The notes: a model not told the origin generated them from the sequence alone. Shown: positions 33,255 to 45,724, counted from the stretch's first letter. The stretch: 64,000 nt of DNA from Margaritifera margaritifera (GCA_029931535.1 JAQPZY010001670.1:6906501-6970500), one strand, 5' to 3'. Numbers and translations are program-made.

Positions 33255-33547
33255 CTGAACCTCCAAGGCAATAAGGCAAGTGAGTGTGCATGCTGACCCT
33301 GGATGGGGCAGCAGTCCATTGTAGGTTAACCCACTTTCAGTTCAATTCTCCCATGAAGTGGATGTTCCTAGACATGTACAGCTGTGTCTACAGAAGCAAC
33401 TGAGCTTTAGTAACTATGAGTTTCTTGTTCAAGGGCACATAATTATGTCCAGGGTGGGACTTAAGACCAGTTGAAGTGCTTATCAGCAGACCATGCTCAG
33501 TGACTCCATATTACTCTATGTGACATATCATTACAACAGTAATCAGT
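33255..33547. other. Unassigned intronic DNA, possible old dispersed repeat
   Basis: Contains TTGTTCAAGGGCACATAATT and GGTGGGACTTAAGACCAG, phrasing seen in old SINE or LINE tails, but no boundaries could be set. Confidence 0.35.
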
Positions 33548-35235
33548 GTGAGTTAATCTGCATTTCCAAGATGCAGGCCCTTGCAATACATAATATGAGG
33601 TAATCTGCATTTCCAAGATGCAGCCCCCTGTGATACATAGTATGAGGTAATCTGCATCTCGAAGATGCAGGCCCTTGTGATACACAGTATGAGGTAATCT
33701 GCATCTCCAAGATGCAGCCCTCTGTGATACACAGTATGAGGTAATCTGCATCTCCAAGATGCAGTGCCTTGTGATACACAGTATGAGGTAATCTGCATCT
33801 CCAAGATGCAGTTCCTGTGATACACAGAATGAGGTAATCTGCATCTTCAAGATTCAGCCCCTTACAATACGCAGTATGAGGTAATCTGCATCTCCAAGAT
33901 GCAGGCCCTTGTGATACACAGTTAGAGGTAATCTGCATCTCCAAGATGCAGCCACTTGTGATACACAATATGAGGTAATCTGCATCTCCAAGATGCAGCC
34001 CCTTGTGATACACAGTATGAGGTAATCTGCATCTCCAAGATGCAGCCCCTTGTGATACACAGTATGAGGTAATCTGCATCATCAAGATGCAGTTCACTGT
34101 GATGCACAGTATGAGGTAATCTGCATCTCCAAGATGCAGTTCCCTGTAATACATAGTATAAGGTAATCTGCATCTTTAAGATGCAGCCCCTTGCGATACA
34201 CAATATGAGGTAATCTGCATCTCTAAGATGCAGCCCCCTGTGATACACAGTATGAGGTAATCTGCATCTCCAAGATGCAGTTCCCTGTGATACATAGTAT
34301 GAGGTAATCTGCATCTTCAAGATGCAGCCCCTTGCGATACACAATATGAGGTAATCTGCATCTCTAAGATGCAGCTTACTGTGATACACAGTATGAGGTA
34401 ATCTGCATCTCCAAGATGCAGCTCCCTGTGATACATAGTATGAGGTGATCTGCATCTTCAAGATGCAGCCCCTTACAATACACGATAGAAGGTAATCTGC
34501 ATCTCCAAGATACAGGCCCTTGTGATACACTGTACAAGGTAATCTGCATCTTCAAGATGCAGCCCCCTGTGATACACAATATGAGGTAATCTGCATCTCT
34601 AAGATGCAGCCCATTGTGATACACAGTATGAGGTAATCTGCATCTCTAAGATGCAGCCACTTGTGATACACAGTATGAGGTAATCTGTATCTCCAAGATG
34701 CAGATCCTGTGATACACAGTATGAGGTAATCTGCATCTTCAAGATTCAGCCCCTTACAATACAGTTTGAGGTAATCTGCATCTCCAAGATGCAGTTCCCT
34801 GTGATACATTGTATAAGGTAATCTGCATCTCCAAGATGCAGCCCCATGTGATACATAGTAGGAGGTAATCTGCATCTCCAAGATGCAGCCCCTTGTGATA
34901 CACAGTATGAGGTAATCTGCATCTCTAAGATGCAGTCCCCTGTGATACACAGTATGAGGTAATCTGCATCTTCAAGATGCAGCCCCTTGCGATACACAAT
35001 ATGAGGTAATCTGCATCCCCAAGATACAGGCCCTTGTGTACAGTATGAGGTAATCTTCATCTCCAAGATACAGCCCCTTGTGATAAATAGTATGAGGTAA
35101 TCTGGATCTCCAAGATGCAGTGCCTTGTCAGACACAGTATGAGGTATTCTGAATCTCCAAGATGCAGTCCCCTGTGAAACACAGTATGAGGTAATATGTA
35201 TCTCCAAGATGTAGCCTCCTGTGATACATAGTAAG
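33548..35235. repeat. 47-bp satellite with a hairpin in each monomer, about 36 copies
   Basis: Monomer contains GTGATACACAGTATGAGGTA followed by CTGCATCTCCAAGATGCAG, which is an 8-bp perfect stem with a CCA, TTCA or CTA loop, then CCCCTT. The stem is kept in most copies even where the rest varies. Because 3 x 47 = 141 bp, frames up to 203 codons stay open on the minus strand (DADYLILCIT repeats); these are not taken as genes. Confidence 0.95.
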
Positions 35236-35376
35236 TGCTGCATACAACTTACTAAAATGTCTTGTAAGGTTTACCTTTTTTTCATACATGAAAGTTTGTT
35301 ACAAATGTGCCTACACCCAAAAATCTATAGTGCTAGTACTTTTTTAAGGAAGTATTTCTCTGAAGACAAAGTTTAC

Positions 35377-35424
35377 CTGAGGATCAAATCTTTTATCTGC
35401 ATATGCATCTGGTATATTCAGAGC
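35377..35424 (-). CDS. PDE exon 4 of window: GAF-B LNIPDAYADKRFD
   Basis: 48 nt, phase 0 on both sides, encoding ALNIPDAYADKRFDPQ (residues 58-73), the near-invariant GAF segment following GHVA..GE. The acceptor ends TTTGCAG and the donor is GTAAAC. This very small exon is squeezed between a 1.7 kb array of 47-bp monomers (ending about 140 bp away on the donor side) and a 3 kb array of 25-bp monomers (starting about 250 bp away on the acceptor side). Confidence 0.95.
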
Positions 35425-35675
35425 CTGCAAAGATAGGGAAACAGGTTGATCTGTTATTATAACACCATATGTCTTATACACCTCAAGACTTGCCAGGTTT
35501 GTGCCTTTCTAACAAATAATAACTTTTCTGCTTTATTTTAAGAGAGTATTACCATTAACAGAAGCTCTTTTAGTTACTAGATATTAAATTGTCTGCACAG
35601 TAAATGGTTCATTTCTATATCTTCCAAGTTATTGATGATAAGGATCACATTATATACCATTCATTTTAGAATCTG

Positions 35676-38600
35676 CTTTCACTGATATAGGAGATTTAAG
35701 CTTTTACTGATATAGGAGATTTAAGCTTTTACTGATATAGGAGATTTAAGCTTTTACTGATATAGAAGATTTAAGCTTTTACTGATATAGGAGATTTAAG
35801 CTTTTACTGATCTAGGAGATTTAAGCTTTTACTGATATAGGAGATTTAAGCTTTTACTGATATAGGAGATTTAAGCTTTTACTGATATAGGAGATTTAAG
35901 CTTTTACTGATATAGGAGATTTAAGCTTTTACTGATATAGGAGATTTAAGCTTTTACTGATATAGTAGATTTAAGTTTTTACTGATATAGGAGATTTAAG
36001 CTTTTACTGATATAGGAGATTTAAGCTTTTACTGATCTAGGAGATTTAAGCTGTTACTGATCTAGGAGATTTAAGCTTTTACTGATATAGGAGATTTAAG
36101 CTTTTACTGATCTAGGAGATTTAAGATTTTACTGATCTAGGAGATTTAAGCTTTTACTGATCTAGGAGATTTAAGCTTTTACTGATATAGGAGATTTAGC
36201 TTTTACTGATAGGAGATATAAGCTTTTACTGATATAGGGGATTTAAGCTTTTACTGATAGGAGATTTAGACTTTTACTGATATAGGAGATTTAAGCTTTT
36301 ACTGATATATGAGATTTAAGATTTTACTAATATAGTAGGTTTAAACTTTTACTGATATAGGATATTTAGGCTTTTACTGATATAGGATATTTAAGCTTTT
36401 ACTGATATAGGAGATTTAAGCTTTTACTGATATAGGAGATTTAAGATTTTACTGATATAGGAGATTTAAGCTTTTACTGATAGGAGATTTAAGCTTTTAC
36501 TGATATAGGAGATTTAAGATTTTACTGATATAGGAGATTTAAGCTTTTACTGATATAGGAGATTTAAGCTTTTACTGATATAGGAGATTTAAGCTTTTAC
36601 TGATATAGGATATTTAAGCTTTTACTGATAGGAGATTTAAGCTTTTACTGATATAGGATATTTAAGTTTTTACTGATATAGGAGATTTAAGATTTTACTG
36701 ATATAGGAGATTTAAGCTTTTACTGATATAGGATATTTAAGCTTTTACTGATAGGAGATTTAAGCTTTTACTGATATAGGAGATTTAAGCTTTTACTGAT
36801 ATAGGAGATTTAAGATTTTACTGATATAGGAGATTTAAGCTTTTACTGATATAGGATATTTAAGTTTTTACTGATATAGGAGATTGAAGCTTTTACTGAT
36901 ATAGGAGATTTAACTTTTACTGATAGGAGATTTAAGCTTTTACTGATATAGGAGATCTAAGCTTTTACCAATATAGGAGATTTAAGATTTTACTGATATA
37001 AGAGGTTTAAGCTTTTACAGATATAGGATATTTAAGCTTTTACTGATCTGGAGATTTAAGCTTTTACTGATATAGGAGATTTAAGCTTTTACTGATCTAG
37101 GAGATTTAAGCTTTTACTGATCTAGGAGATTTAAGATTTTACTGATATAGGAGATTTAAGCTTTTACTGATCTATGAGATTTAAGCTTTTACTGATATAG
37201 GAGATTTAAGCTTTTACTGATATATGAGATTTAAGATTTTACTAATATAGTAGGTTTAAACTTTTACTGATATAGGATATTTAAGCTTTTACTGATCTAG
37301 GAGATTGAAGCTTTTACTGATATAGGAGATTTAGCTTTTACTGATATAGGAGATTTAAGCTTTTACTGATAGGAGATTGAAGCTTTTACTGATATAGGAG
37401 ATTTAGCTTTTACTGATATAGAAGATTGAAGCTTTTACTGATATAGGAGATTTAGCTTTTACTGATATAGGAGATTGAAGCTTTTACTGATATAGGAGAT
37501 TTAGCTTTTACTGATATAGAAGATTGAAGCTTTTACTGATATAGGAGATTTAAGCTTTTACTGATATAGGAGATTGAAGCTTTTACTGATATAGGAGATT
37601 TAAGCTTTTACTGATAGGAGATTTAAGCTTTTACTGATATAGGAGATTGAAGCTTTTACTGATAGGAGATTGAAGCTTTTACTGATAGGAGATTTAAGAT
37701 TTTACTGATATAGGAGATTGAAGCTTTTACTGATATAGGAGATTGAAGCTTTTACTGATATAGGAGATTGAAGCTTTTACTGATAGGAGATTTAAGATTT
37801 TACTGATATAGGAGATTTAAGCTTTTACTGATAGGAGATTTAAGATTTTACTGATATAGGAGATTTAAGCTTTTACTGATAGGAGATTTAAGATTTTACT
37901 GATATAGGAGATTTAAGCTTTTACTGATAGGAGATTTAAGATTTTACTGATATAGGAGATTGAAGCTTTTACTGATATAGGAGATTGAAGCTTTTACTGA
38001 TATAGGAGATTTAAGCTTTTACTGATAGGAGATTGAAGCTTTTACTGATAGGAGATTTAAGATTTTACTGATATAGAAGATTGAAGCTTTTACTGATAGG
38101 AGATTTAAGCTTTTACTGATATAGGAGATTTAAGCTTTTACTGATATAGGAGATTTAAGCTTTTACTGATAGGAGATTTAAGATTTTACTGATATAGAAG
38201 ATTGAAGCTTTTACTGATAGGAGATTGAAGCTTTTACTGATATAGAAGATTGAAGCTTTTACTGATAGGAGATTTAAGATTTTACTGATATAGGCGATTG
38301 AAGCTTTTACTGATATATTAGATTTAAGCTTTTACTGATAGGAGATTTAAGCTTTTACTGATAGGAGATTTAAGCTTTTACTGATAGGAGATTTAAGATT
38401 TTACTGATATAGGAGATTGAAGCTTTTACTGATATAGGAGATTGAAGCTTTTACTGATATAGGAGATCTAAGCTTTTACTGATAGGAGATTTAAGATTTT
38501 ACTGATATAGGAGATTGAAGCTTTTACTGATATAGGAGATTTAAGATTTTACTGATATAGGGGATTTAAGCTTTACTGATATAGGAGATTTAAGCTTTTA

Positions 38601-38693
38601 CTGATATAGGAGATTTAAGCTTTACTGATATAGGAGATTGAAGCTTTTACTGATATAGGAGATTTAAGATTTACTGATATAGGAGATTTAAGC
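35676..38693. repeat. 25-bp satellite, about 120 copies (3 kb)
   Basis: Monomer is GATATAGGAGATTTAAGC plus TTTTACT, with 23-bp variants lacking AT (GATAGGAGATTT). Variants are regional: GATCTAG units lie at about 35805-37310, while GATTGAAG units appear only from about 36885 rightwards. It is the largest array of the window, starting about 250 bp upstream of the acceptor of the 48-nt PDE exon 4. Confidence 0.97.
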
Positions 38694-38937
38694 AGGTATG
38701 TATGAAAGATTGTGAGCAACTATTGTCCATAGGGTGATTAAGTGATGCCCTAGCTTTTCTTTTACACTCAGTAAAGAGAAGAGAAGCGCATGTTTTTGTT
38801 TTAGTGGCACATATTCTGGTGGAAAAGAAAATGCATATTTTTTCTATACTAAGTCTGGTTTTTAAGCTCTGCAGATAATAAACTTTCAACCTTTCCAATT
38901 CTGTAAGGTGATCTAAATTAATTATGCAGCAGATGTT

Positions 38938-39760
38938 CCTAATTAATATCTCCCCTCCATTAGATATTCCTACTTAATATCTCCCCTCCATTAGATATTC
39001 CTAATTAATATCTCCCCTCCATTATATATTCCTAATTAATATATCCCCTCCATTATATATTCCTAATTAATATCTCCCCTCCATTAGATATTCCTAATTA
39101 ATATCTCCCCTCCATTATATATTCCTAATTATTATCTCCCCTCCATTAGATATTCCTAATTATTATCTCCCCTCCATTAAATATTCAAGATCACAATCTT
39201 ACTTTGATAATTAATATCTCCCCTCCATTAAATATTCAAGATCACAATCTTACTTTGATAATTAATATCTCCCTTCCATTAAATATTCCTAATTAATATC
39301 TCCCCTCCATTAGATATTCCTAATTATTATCTCCCCTCAATTAAATATTCCTAATTAATATCTCCCCTCCATTAAATATTCCTAATTAATATCTCTCTTC
39401 CATTAAATATTCCTAATCAATATCTACCCTGCATTAGATATTCCTTATTAATATCTCCCTTCCATTAAATATTCCTAATCAATATCTACCCTGCATTAGA
39501 TATTCCTTATTAATATCTCCCTTCCATTAAATATTCCTAATCAATATCTACCCTCCTTTAGATATTTAAGATTACAGTCTCACTTTGATAATTAATAGCT
39601 TCCCTCCATCTTACTTCAATAATTAATATTTCTCCTCCATTAGATATTCCTAATTAATATCTTCCCTCCATGAGATATTCCTAATTAATGTCTCCTTCCA
39701 TTAAATATTCAACATCACAGTCTTACTTTGATAATTAATATCTCCATCCAATAGTTATTC
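38938..39760. repeat. 31-bp satellite, about 25 copies
   Basis: Monomer contains ATTCCTAATTAATATCTCCC and CTCCATTAGAT. Several longer units carry CAAGATCACAATCTTACTTTG, which links it to the next array. Confidence 0.9.
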
Positions 39761-40412
39761 ATAATCACAGTCTCCCTCCAATAGTTATTCATAATCACAG
39801 TCTCCCTACAACAGTTATTCATAATCACAGTCTCCCTCCATTAGTTATTCATAATCACAGTCTTACTTTGATAATTAATATCTCCCTCCAATAGTTATTC
39901 ATAATCACAGTCTTACCTTGATAATTAATATTTCCCTCCAATAGTTATTCATAATCACAGTCTTACTTTGATAATTAATATTTCCCTCCATTAGTTATTC
40001 ATAATCACAGTCTTACTTTGATAATTAATATCTCCCTCCAATAGTTATTCATAATCACAGTCTTACTTTGATAATTAATATCTCCCTCCAATAGTTATTC
40101 ATAATCACAGCCTTACTTTGATAATTAATATCTCCCTCCAATAGTTATTCATAATCACAGTCTTACTTTGATAATTATTATCTCCCTCCATTAGTTATTC
40201 ATAATCACAGTCTTACCTTGATAATTAATATCTCCCTCCAATAGTTATTCATGATCACAGTCTTACTTTGATAATTAATATCTCCCTCCATTAGTTATTC
40301 ATAATGACAGTCTTACCTTGATAATTATTATCTCCCTCCATTAGTTATTCATAATCACAGTCTTACTTTGATAATTAATATCTCCCTCCATTAGTTATTC
40401 ATGATCACAGTC
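39761..40412. repeat. 50-bp satellite, about 13 copies
   Basis: Monomer contains CCAATAGTTATTCATAATCA, CAGTCTTACTTTGATAATTA and ATATCTCCCT. It looks like an expansion of a composite unit of the preceding 31-bp array, since both share TTAATATCTCCC and the TTACTTTGATAATTA block. It ends about 70 bp from the PDE exon 3 donor. Confidence 0.92.
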
Positions 40413-40483
40413 TAACTCTGGTAAATTATTTAAATCCTAAATAATGTGCCACACAATTTTACATTATGAAAAATTTTCCCTAC

Positions 40484-40547
40484 CTCACCTGTTGTTGCAA
40501 CATGACCTGTTATTCCAATATGAATTGGAAACCTTGGCTCTGTTAGT
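40484..40547 (-). CDS. PDE exon 3 of window: GAF-B GHVATTGE motif
   Basis: 64 nt: one base completing Gly36, then 21 codons ending GITGHVATTGE (residues 37-57). The G(I/V)xGHVAxxGE motif is the hallmark loop of PDE GAF domains. The acceptor ends TTTCAG and the donor is GAG|GTAGGG. An alternative GTGAGG donor five bases earlier would break the frame with the next exon and is rejected. A 50-bp satellite array ends about 70 bp downstream of the donor. Confidence 0.93.
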
Positions 40548-40710
40548 CTGAAATAAATTAAAGTTCCTTTAACAAATGACGGGAAATCAATGTTATTCTC
40601 ATAGAATAAAAGAAATGGAGCTGTCATATGATATGAAAGCTTGTCAACACATATATTAACTCAAACATAAAGATGTACAATTGCTAATGTCAATACTGCT
40701 GCCATCATCA

Positions 40711-41095
40711 CTATGTCATGTCTGATGTATAGCATAGGCTCCCCTGCAAAAGGTGTATGTGTCAGAGCTATGTCATGTCTGGGTGTATAGCATAGGCTCC
40801 CTTGCAATAGGTGTATGTGTCAGAGCTATGTCATGTCTAGGTGTATAGCATTGGCCCCCTGCAATAGGTGTATGTGTCAGAGCTATGTCATGTCTGGGCG
40901 TATAGCACAGGCTCCCCTGCAATAGGTGTATGTGTCAGAGCTATGTCATGTCTGGGTGTATAGCATAGGCTCTCCTGCAATAGGTGTATGTGTCAGAGCT
41001 ATGTCATGTCTGGGTGTATAGCATAGGCTCCCCTGCAATAGGTGTATGTGTCAGAGCTATGTCATGTCTGGGTGTATAGCACAGGCTCCCTTGCA
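40711..41095. repeat. 58-bp satellite, left part
   Basis: Monomer contains GCTATGTCATGTCTGGGTGT, ATAGCATAGGCTCCCCTGC and AATAGGTGTATGTGTCAGA. A LINE is inserted after TTGCAATA; the array resumes at 43862. Confidence 0.95.
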
Positions 41096-43861
41096 ATAAT
41101 AATAATAATAATAATAATGAGGACTTTGTATAGTGCCTAATCTTTAGAAGCTCTAAGCGCTTTACAACATTAAATAACACCTAAAAACATATATAATGAT
41201 ATGATTACGAAAAACAAATACCATGAAATTAGGAAACAAAAACATGCTGAAAATAGTTAAGGTAAGAAAACATTAAGTCTTTAGGTCAATTCTTGCAGTC
41301 GAAATAGGTGCGTTTTAAGAGCACTCTTGAATGAGATCACCATGTCTTTGTGTCTAAGTTCAGTTGGCAATTCGTTCCACGTTGCTGGGCCCTGGTATGC
41401 AAAAGAACGTTGTCCGTATGACTTCATTTTGGTATTGGGAATGATGAGAATACGGGTGTCGGAAGAGGAGCGTAAGTATCTTGCTGGTGTGTACACATGG
41501 GTTAGGTGAGATAGGTATGTTGGACTGGTGCCAGTCAGTGAAACGTAGCACAGAGAACAAATTTTGTGTTTGATTCTGGATCGAATGGGTAGCCAGTGTA
41601 GGGCACAGAGCAGGGGAGAGGTGTGCTCTGTTCGTGGTACTCTAAGAATGATCCGAGCAGATGTGTTTTGAACTTTTTGAAGTTTCTGGAGTAGATACTG
41701 AGATGAACCAGATAGAATTGAGTTACAATAGTCCAGTCTTGAAAGTACTAAGGAACACACAAGTGTTTTAGTGGCATCAACTGAAAGATAATTGCGAATG
41801 AGCTGATCCGTCTCAGCTCAAGGTATGCAGCCTTGCATATGTTCATGACATGTTGGTGCAATGAGAGTGTACTGTCTAGAGTAACACCTAGGTTCCGTAC
41901 TGACTGTGTGAATTTAATGTTGGTGTTGCTGATATTTATTGTTTGAGGTAAAGGATGTGAATGAGAAAGTCTTTGTGTGGTAATCAGAATAGCTTCAGTT
42001 TTATCATCATTCATCTGCAGCTTGTTACATGTCATCCATGATTTCACATCGGAAATACACCTCTCTACACCTTGGATGGTAGCGTCAACTTCAGTTGGGT
42101 GGCTAGATTTGTATATTTGGGTGTCATCAGCATACAGTTGGTGAGACACTGGATGACGATCTATGACACTTGAGAGCGGCTGAGTGTATAGAATGAAGAG
42201 AACAGGTCCAAGAACAGAACCCTGTGGAAAGCCAAAACATAGATCAACTGGGCTGGAGTGTTTTCCATTTGCGGACACAATTTGTGTCCTGTTGACCAAG
42301 TAGGAATTGAACCATAGTAAGGCTGTATCATGAATGCCAAATACATGATGGAGATGGTGAAATAATATATCATGGTCTATTGTATCAAATGCTGCAGACA
42401 AGTCAAGGAGGGTGAGAACTGTAATCTTTCCACTATCCAAAGCAGAGAGAAGGTCATTAACTACTTTCAGAAGGGTAGTTTCGGTACTGTGGCGAGGGCA
42501 ATATGCAGACTGTACATCGCTAAAAAGACTGTTTGAATTCAGATGAGATACAAGTTGGGACAGAACAACTTTTTCTAAGATTTTTGACATGAATGGGAGG
42601 TTAGAAACAGGGCGATAGTTATTTAAATCGTTATGGTCAAGTGTTGGTTTCTTCAGCAGAGGCTTTACAATGGCAGTTTTGAAAAATGATGGGAATTCCC
42701 CAGATGAGAGAGAAGTATTAATAACATCAGTTAGTGAAGGCAATATTGGATCTAAGCACTCAAGCAGCAGTGATGTCGGAATCGGATCAAGTTCACATGA
42801 CTTTGGGGCACTCTTCATCATGACTGTACGCACTAAATCCATAGAGACAGGTTCAAAGGCTGCTAACGGCTGCTGCTGAAATTCTGTATCGCAACTGTAT
42901 GGTGACGATGACTCAATTGAAATTATGTTGTCAAGCTTATCTCTAACGGTTTGTACTTTGTCACGGAAGAAATTTGCAAACTGGTCCGGAAGGTCGACTT
43001 GAGAGAAGGTAATTGGAAGTGGTGTACATTTGTTCCTTGACATTAGCTGGTTAGTAATCTCGAAGAGCTCTTTGCAGTTGGAACTTTCAGTGATCTTAGT
43101 ACTGTAGTGGGCTGATTTCGCTGCATAGACTATGTTTGTGACATTCTTCTTAGTGGCTTCATAGATTTGCTTATGAATAGTGAGTCTGGTGGAAACCCAA
43201 AGCCTCTCAGCCTTACGGCGGTCTCTTTTAGCAGTGCGAAGCTGGTCCCTAACACTGCTATACCACAGAGAACACTTTTTAATTGATACTCTGCACTTGG
43301 TTGCTGGGGCATGTTTGTCAAGCATTGAACGCAGGCAGTTATCAAGTTGTTCTGCTGTAGGAGGTAGCAAAGTTGTTAGGATTGCTTGGATGTCATGCAT
43401 TAGTTGAGTTCTATTTATCCTACGGAGGTTTCTCTTAGTAGCAAATAAAGGTGGAGGGTTAGGGACTGATATGTCAAGATGGCATATAATGCAGAGGTGA
43501 TCTGATGCAAGTTCGTGGGACACCAGGGAGGACTGTAGAATATTATCATCAGGTCTATAAAGAATCCAGTCTAAAATGTGACCATGTTTATGGGTGGGTT
43601 GGCTAACTGACTGTTTGAGGTTGAAAACGTGAATGGAATCTAGGAGTTTTGATGTGTATGCGTTCCCAGGACAGTCAAAGTGAAAGTTGAAATCTCCAAG
43701 AATAATCAGGTTGCCACCTATCGAATTTCCATACTCTAGGAGATTCGGAAACTGCTCCAAAAAGAGAGATTCAGTCAGCTTGTTTTTTCTACTAGGAGGA
43801 GGGCGGTAGAGGCAGAAAAAATGGACTGACCTTTGTTCCAGTGCGAGTGTGGTTTGGACTA
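41096..43861 (-). mobile_element. LINE of the CR1/L2 group, 5'-truncated
   Basis: A minus-strand retrotransposon inserted in the 58-bp satellite. Its 3' end carries GCGCTTAGAGCTTCTAAAG, TAGGCACTATACAAAGTCC and an (ATT)n tail (41096-41119), a tail style of CR1/L2-type LINEs. The 5' end stops at 43861 within the endonuclease domain, so ORF1 and most of the endonuclease are missing. No clear target duplication is seen beyond a TA, as expected for a microsatellite-tailed, 5'-truncated insertion. Confidence 0.9.
41281..43861 (-). pseudogene. LINE ORF2 remnant: endonuclease end and reverse transcriptase
   Basis: The reading frame is open from the truncation point, with no ATG needed. It has YRPPPSRKN and GGNLIILGDFNFHFD (APE endonuclease C-terminal part with SDHLCI), then the reverse transcriptase with NNYRPVSNLPFMSKILEK, LLDLSAAFDTIDHDIL, GFPQGSVLGPVLFILY and the catalytic YADDTQIY. 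The thumb region follows (LGVTLDSTLSLHQHV). A one-base deletion near 41807, just after ELRRISS, shifts the frame; the downstream frame (SRLDYCNSILSG, LHWLPIRSRIKHK, YGQRSFAYQGPATWNELP) continues to a stop at 41281. It is a single-lesion pseudogene apart from the 5' loss, so insertion is fairly recent. Confidence 0.92.
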
Positions 43862-43999
43862 GTAGGTGTATGTGTCAGAGCTATGTCATGTCTGGGTGTA
43901 TAGCATAGGCTCCCCTGCAATAGGTGTATGTGTCAGAGCTATGTCATGTCTGGGTGTATAGCACAGGCTACCCTGCAATAGGTGTATGTGTCAGAGCTA
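43862..43999. repeat. 58-bp satellite, right part
   Basis: About 2.3 monomers continue the array broken by the LINE; the first starts TAGGTGTATGTGTCAGAGCT. Confidence 0.95.
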
Positions 44000-44203
44000 A
44001 AAACTGCTTGATACAGGGAAACCCTACTATAATGTGGTAGTTGGAGTCCATAACTGCCAACCACATTATGTACCAAACCAATGTATAGTGACAATGATCA
44101 AAACTTTTCTGAATGCATGTATGAGTGTCAAGAGGAGGGGCTAGATAAACAAAATGTCAGTTAACTGTATAGTAATAATTTTATTATGTGCTAATTTATA
44201 TAA

Positions 44204-44426
44204 TACCGTCTTATACTCACATATAAGCCAGGTCCAAATGCAGACAACATAGACCCTGATCTGCCATCGCATAATGTGCCATGCAGATCAGGGTCTATGT
44301 TGTTTATTCTACTGATTAGTCCTTGCAAAATGCATAGACCTAGGTCTGCCGGCACATTATGCGATGGCAGATCTGGGCATATGAAGTTTGCAGCTGGTAT
44401 CGGAATATATGTGAGTATATACGGTA
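44204..44426 (-). mobile_element. Double-hairpin MITE, copy E (reverse)
   Basis: Full-length copy from TACCG to CGGTA. The CATAGACCCTGATC hairpin comes first and the CATAGACC.AGGTCTGCC hairpin second, with the spacer TACTGATTAGTCCTTGCAAA between them. Termini are ATACTCACATATAAGCC and GTGAGTATATACGGTA. Confidence 0.92.
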
Positions 44427-45724
44427 ATTGGGCTTAAGATTGCCCCATACTTGATGAAAATTAATTATTGCTGTGCACAAAATTTATTATGGTCTGTAAG
44501 TTTTAGGTTTCTCAGACTCAACTGAATTATTTGTATCTGTTTCTTTGGTTGATGTTTTGAGCAATGCTATGGAATTAGGAACATCTAAGCCACAAAATTG
44601 GGAGCCATAATGTGGCTGAGTTATATCCAAATTTGTGTTACAATGAGGCACGTTATAATGGGGCGCCCCTGTAATTACAGCAAAGATGTCTGATGCCTGT
44701 AACGAATATTGGCACAAATCACACAGCTCTGATGAAGTCTTGGGAAGTGTAAAGATAAATGGCTTAAAAAGTAAAATTCTTAGATACCAAGGACTTAAAT
44801 ACTACATAGCTCATATATATTTTGTGCTGGTTTAGTTTTGGTTCTACAGGCAATAACCACAACAACAGCAACAACAAAAGCTCCATAATTAAAGATGGCA
44901 AAAAATATTAAAATCATTTACAAAAATGTTTGGTTCAGGATCAAGTTGAGCATGCCCAAATACTCACTTTAGGGGACAAAATTATATTTACTCAGATCAT
45001 CATTCCCCAATAGGTGAAAAAAAATTGAATTGTGTCTTTTTAAAAAAAATGATATTGTGTCTTATTGTACATCATTCCCCAATAGGTGAAAAAAAATTGA
45101 ATTGTGTCTTATTAAAAAAATGATATTGTGTCTTAGTGTACATCATTCCCCAATGTTATAATCATAAAATTTCTTATTTTAAAATTGAAGAATCTTGGGA
45201 ATAACTGTTAACAATAAATACTGAGTCCTAAAAACAATTAGCAATCAATAGGAATTTTATTCCTCATCAAAGTAAGCAGATCTAAAATTATAAATTTTGA
45301 GTAAATTACATCTTCAAATAAGCAAGCAAATCCAAATGGTTGTTTCTGATTGACTGAATGCTATAGATCATGTTCTCATTAGCTGAATACCAGTGATGAT
45401 GTAATAGTAAAATTATGGATAATCTCCATTAATAATACAAATTTAGAAAACAAAAATTCACATGGCACTGCATATATACAGTACAATACGGTTAACATAT
45501 TAATTATTGACCATATTGTATTGATCCATACATCTATAAAACTTAAATACAGTCAATGCATTACAACAATATTTATTATAATGGAATATTCACTTAAAAA
45601 CAAAAACTTTGTCAGAACTTCTGTACAGACTATAAAATTTTACTGTTACAACAGAATATTTTAGTTTTGACACCGACATTTAAAAAAAACAAACAAACAT
45701 GCAAATTATCTATACAAACTAATA
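44427..45724. other. Unassigned intronic DNA
   Basis: A two-copy ~75-bp duplication (CATTCCCCAATAGGTGAAAA ... TGATATTGTGTCTTA) lies at about 45000-45150. A 76-codon minus-strand frame at 44487-44717 is unrecognised. No exons were seen. Confidence 0.45.

Noticed and set aside
33548..35235. CRISPR-like look of regular 47-bp repeats with internal dyads
   Set aside because: There are no unique spacers; whole monomers repeat, and the sequence is animal nuclear DNA.
33497..35243. Minus-strand ORFs up to 203 codons (DADYLILCIT repeats)
   Set aside because: They are by-products of the 47-bp array (three monomers make 141 bp).
40484..40490. GTGAGG as the donor of PDE exon 3
   Set aside because: It would leave phase 1 and break the frame with the next exon; GTAGGG five bases later keeps GHVATTGE joined to ALNIPDAY.
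42670..43407. Plus-strand ORFs of 69 and 75 codons
   Set aside because: Antisense shadows of the LINE ORF2 on the minus strand.
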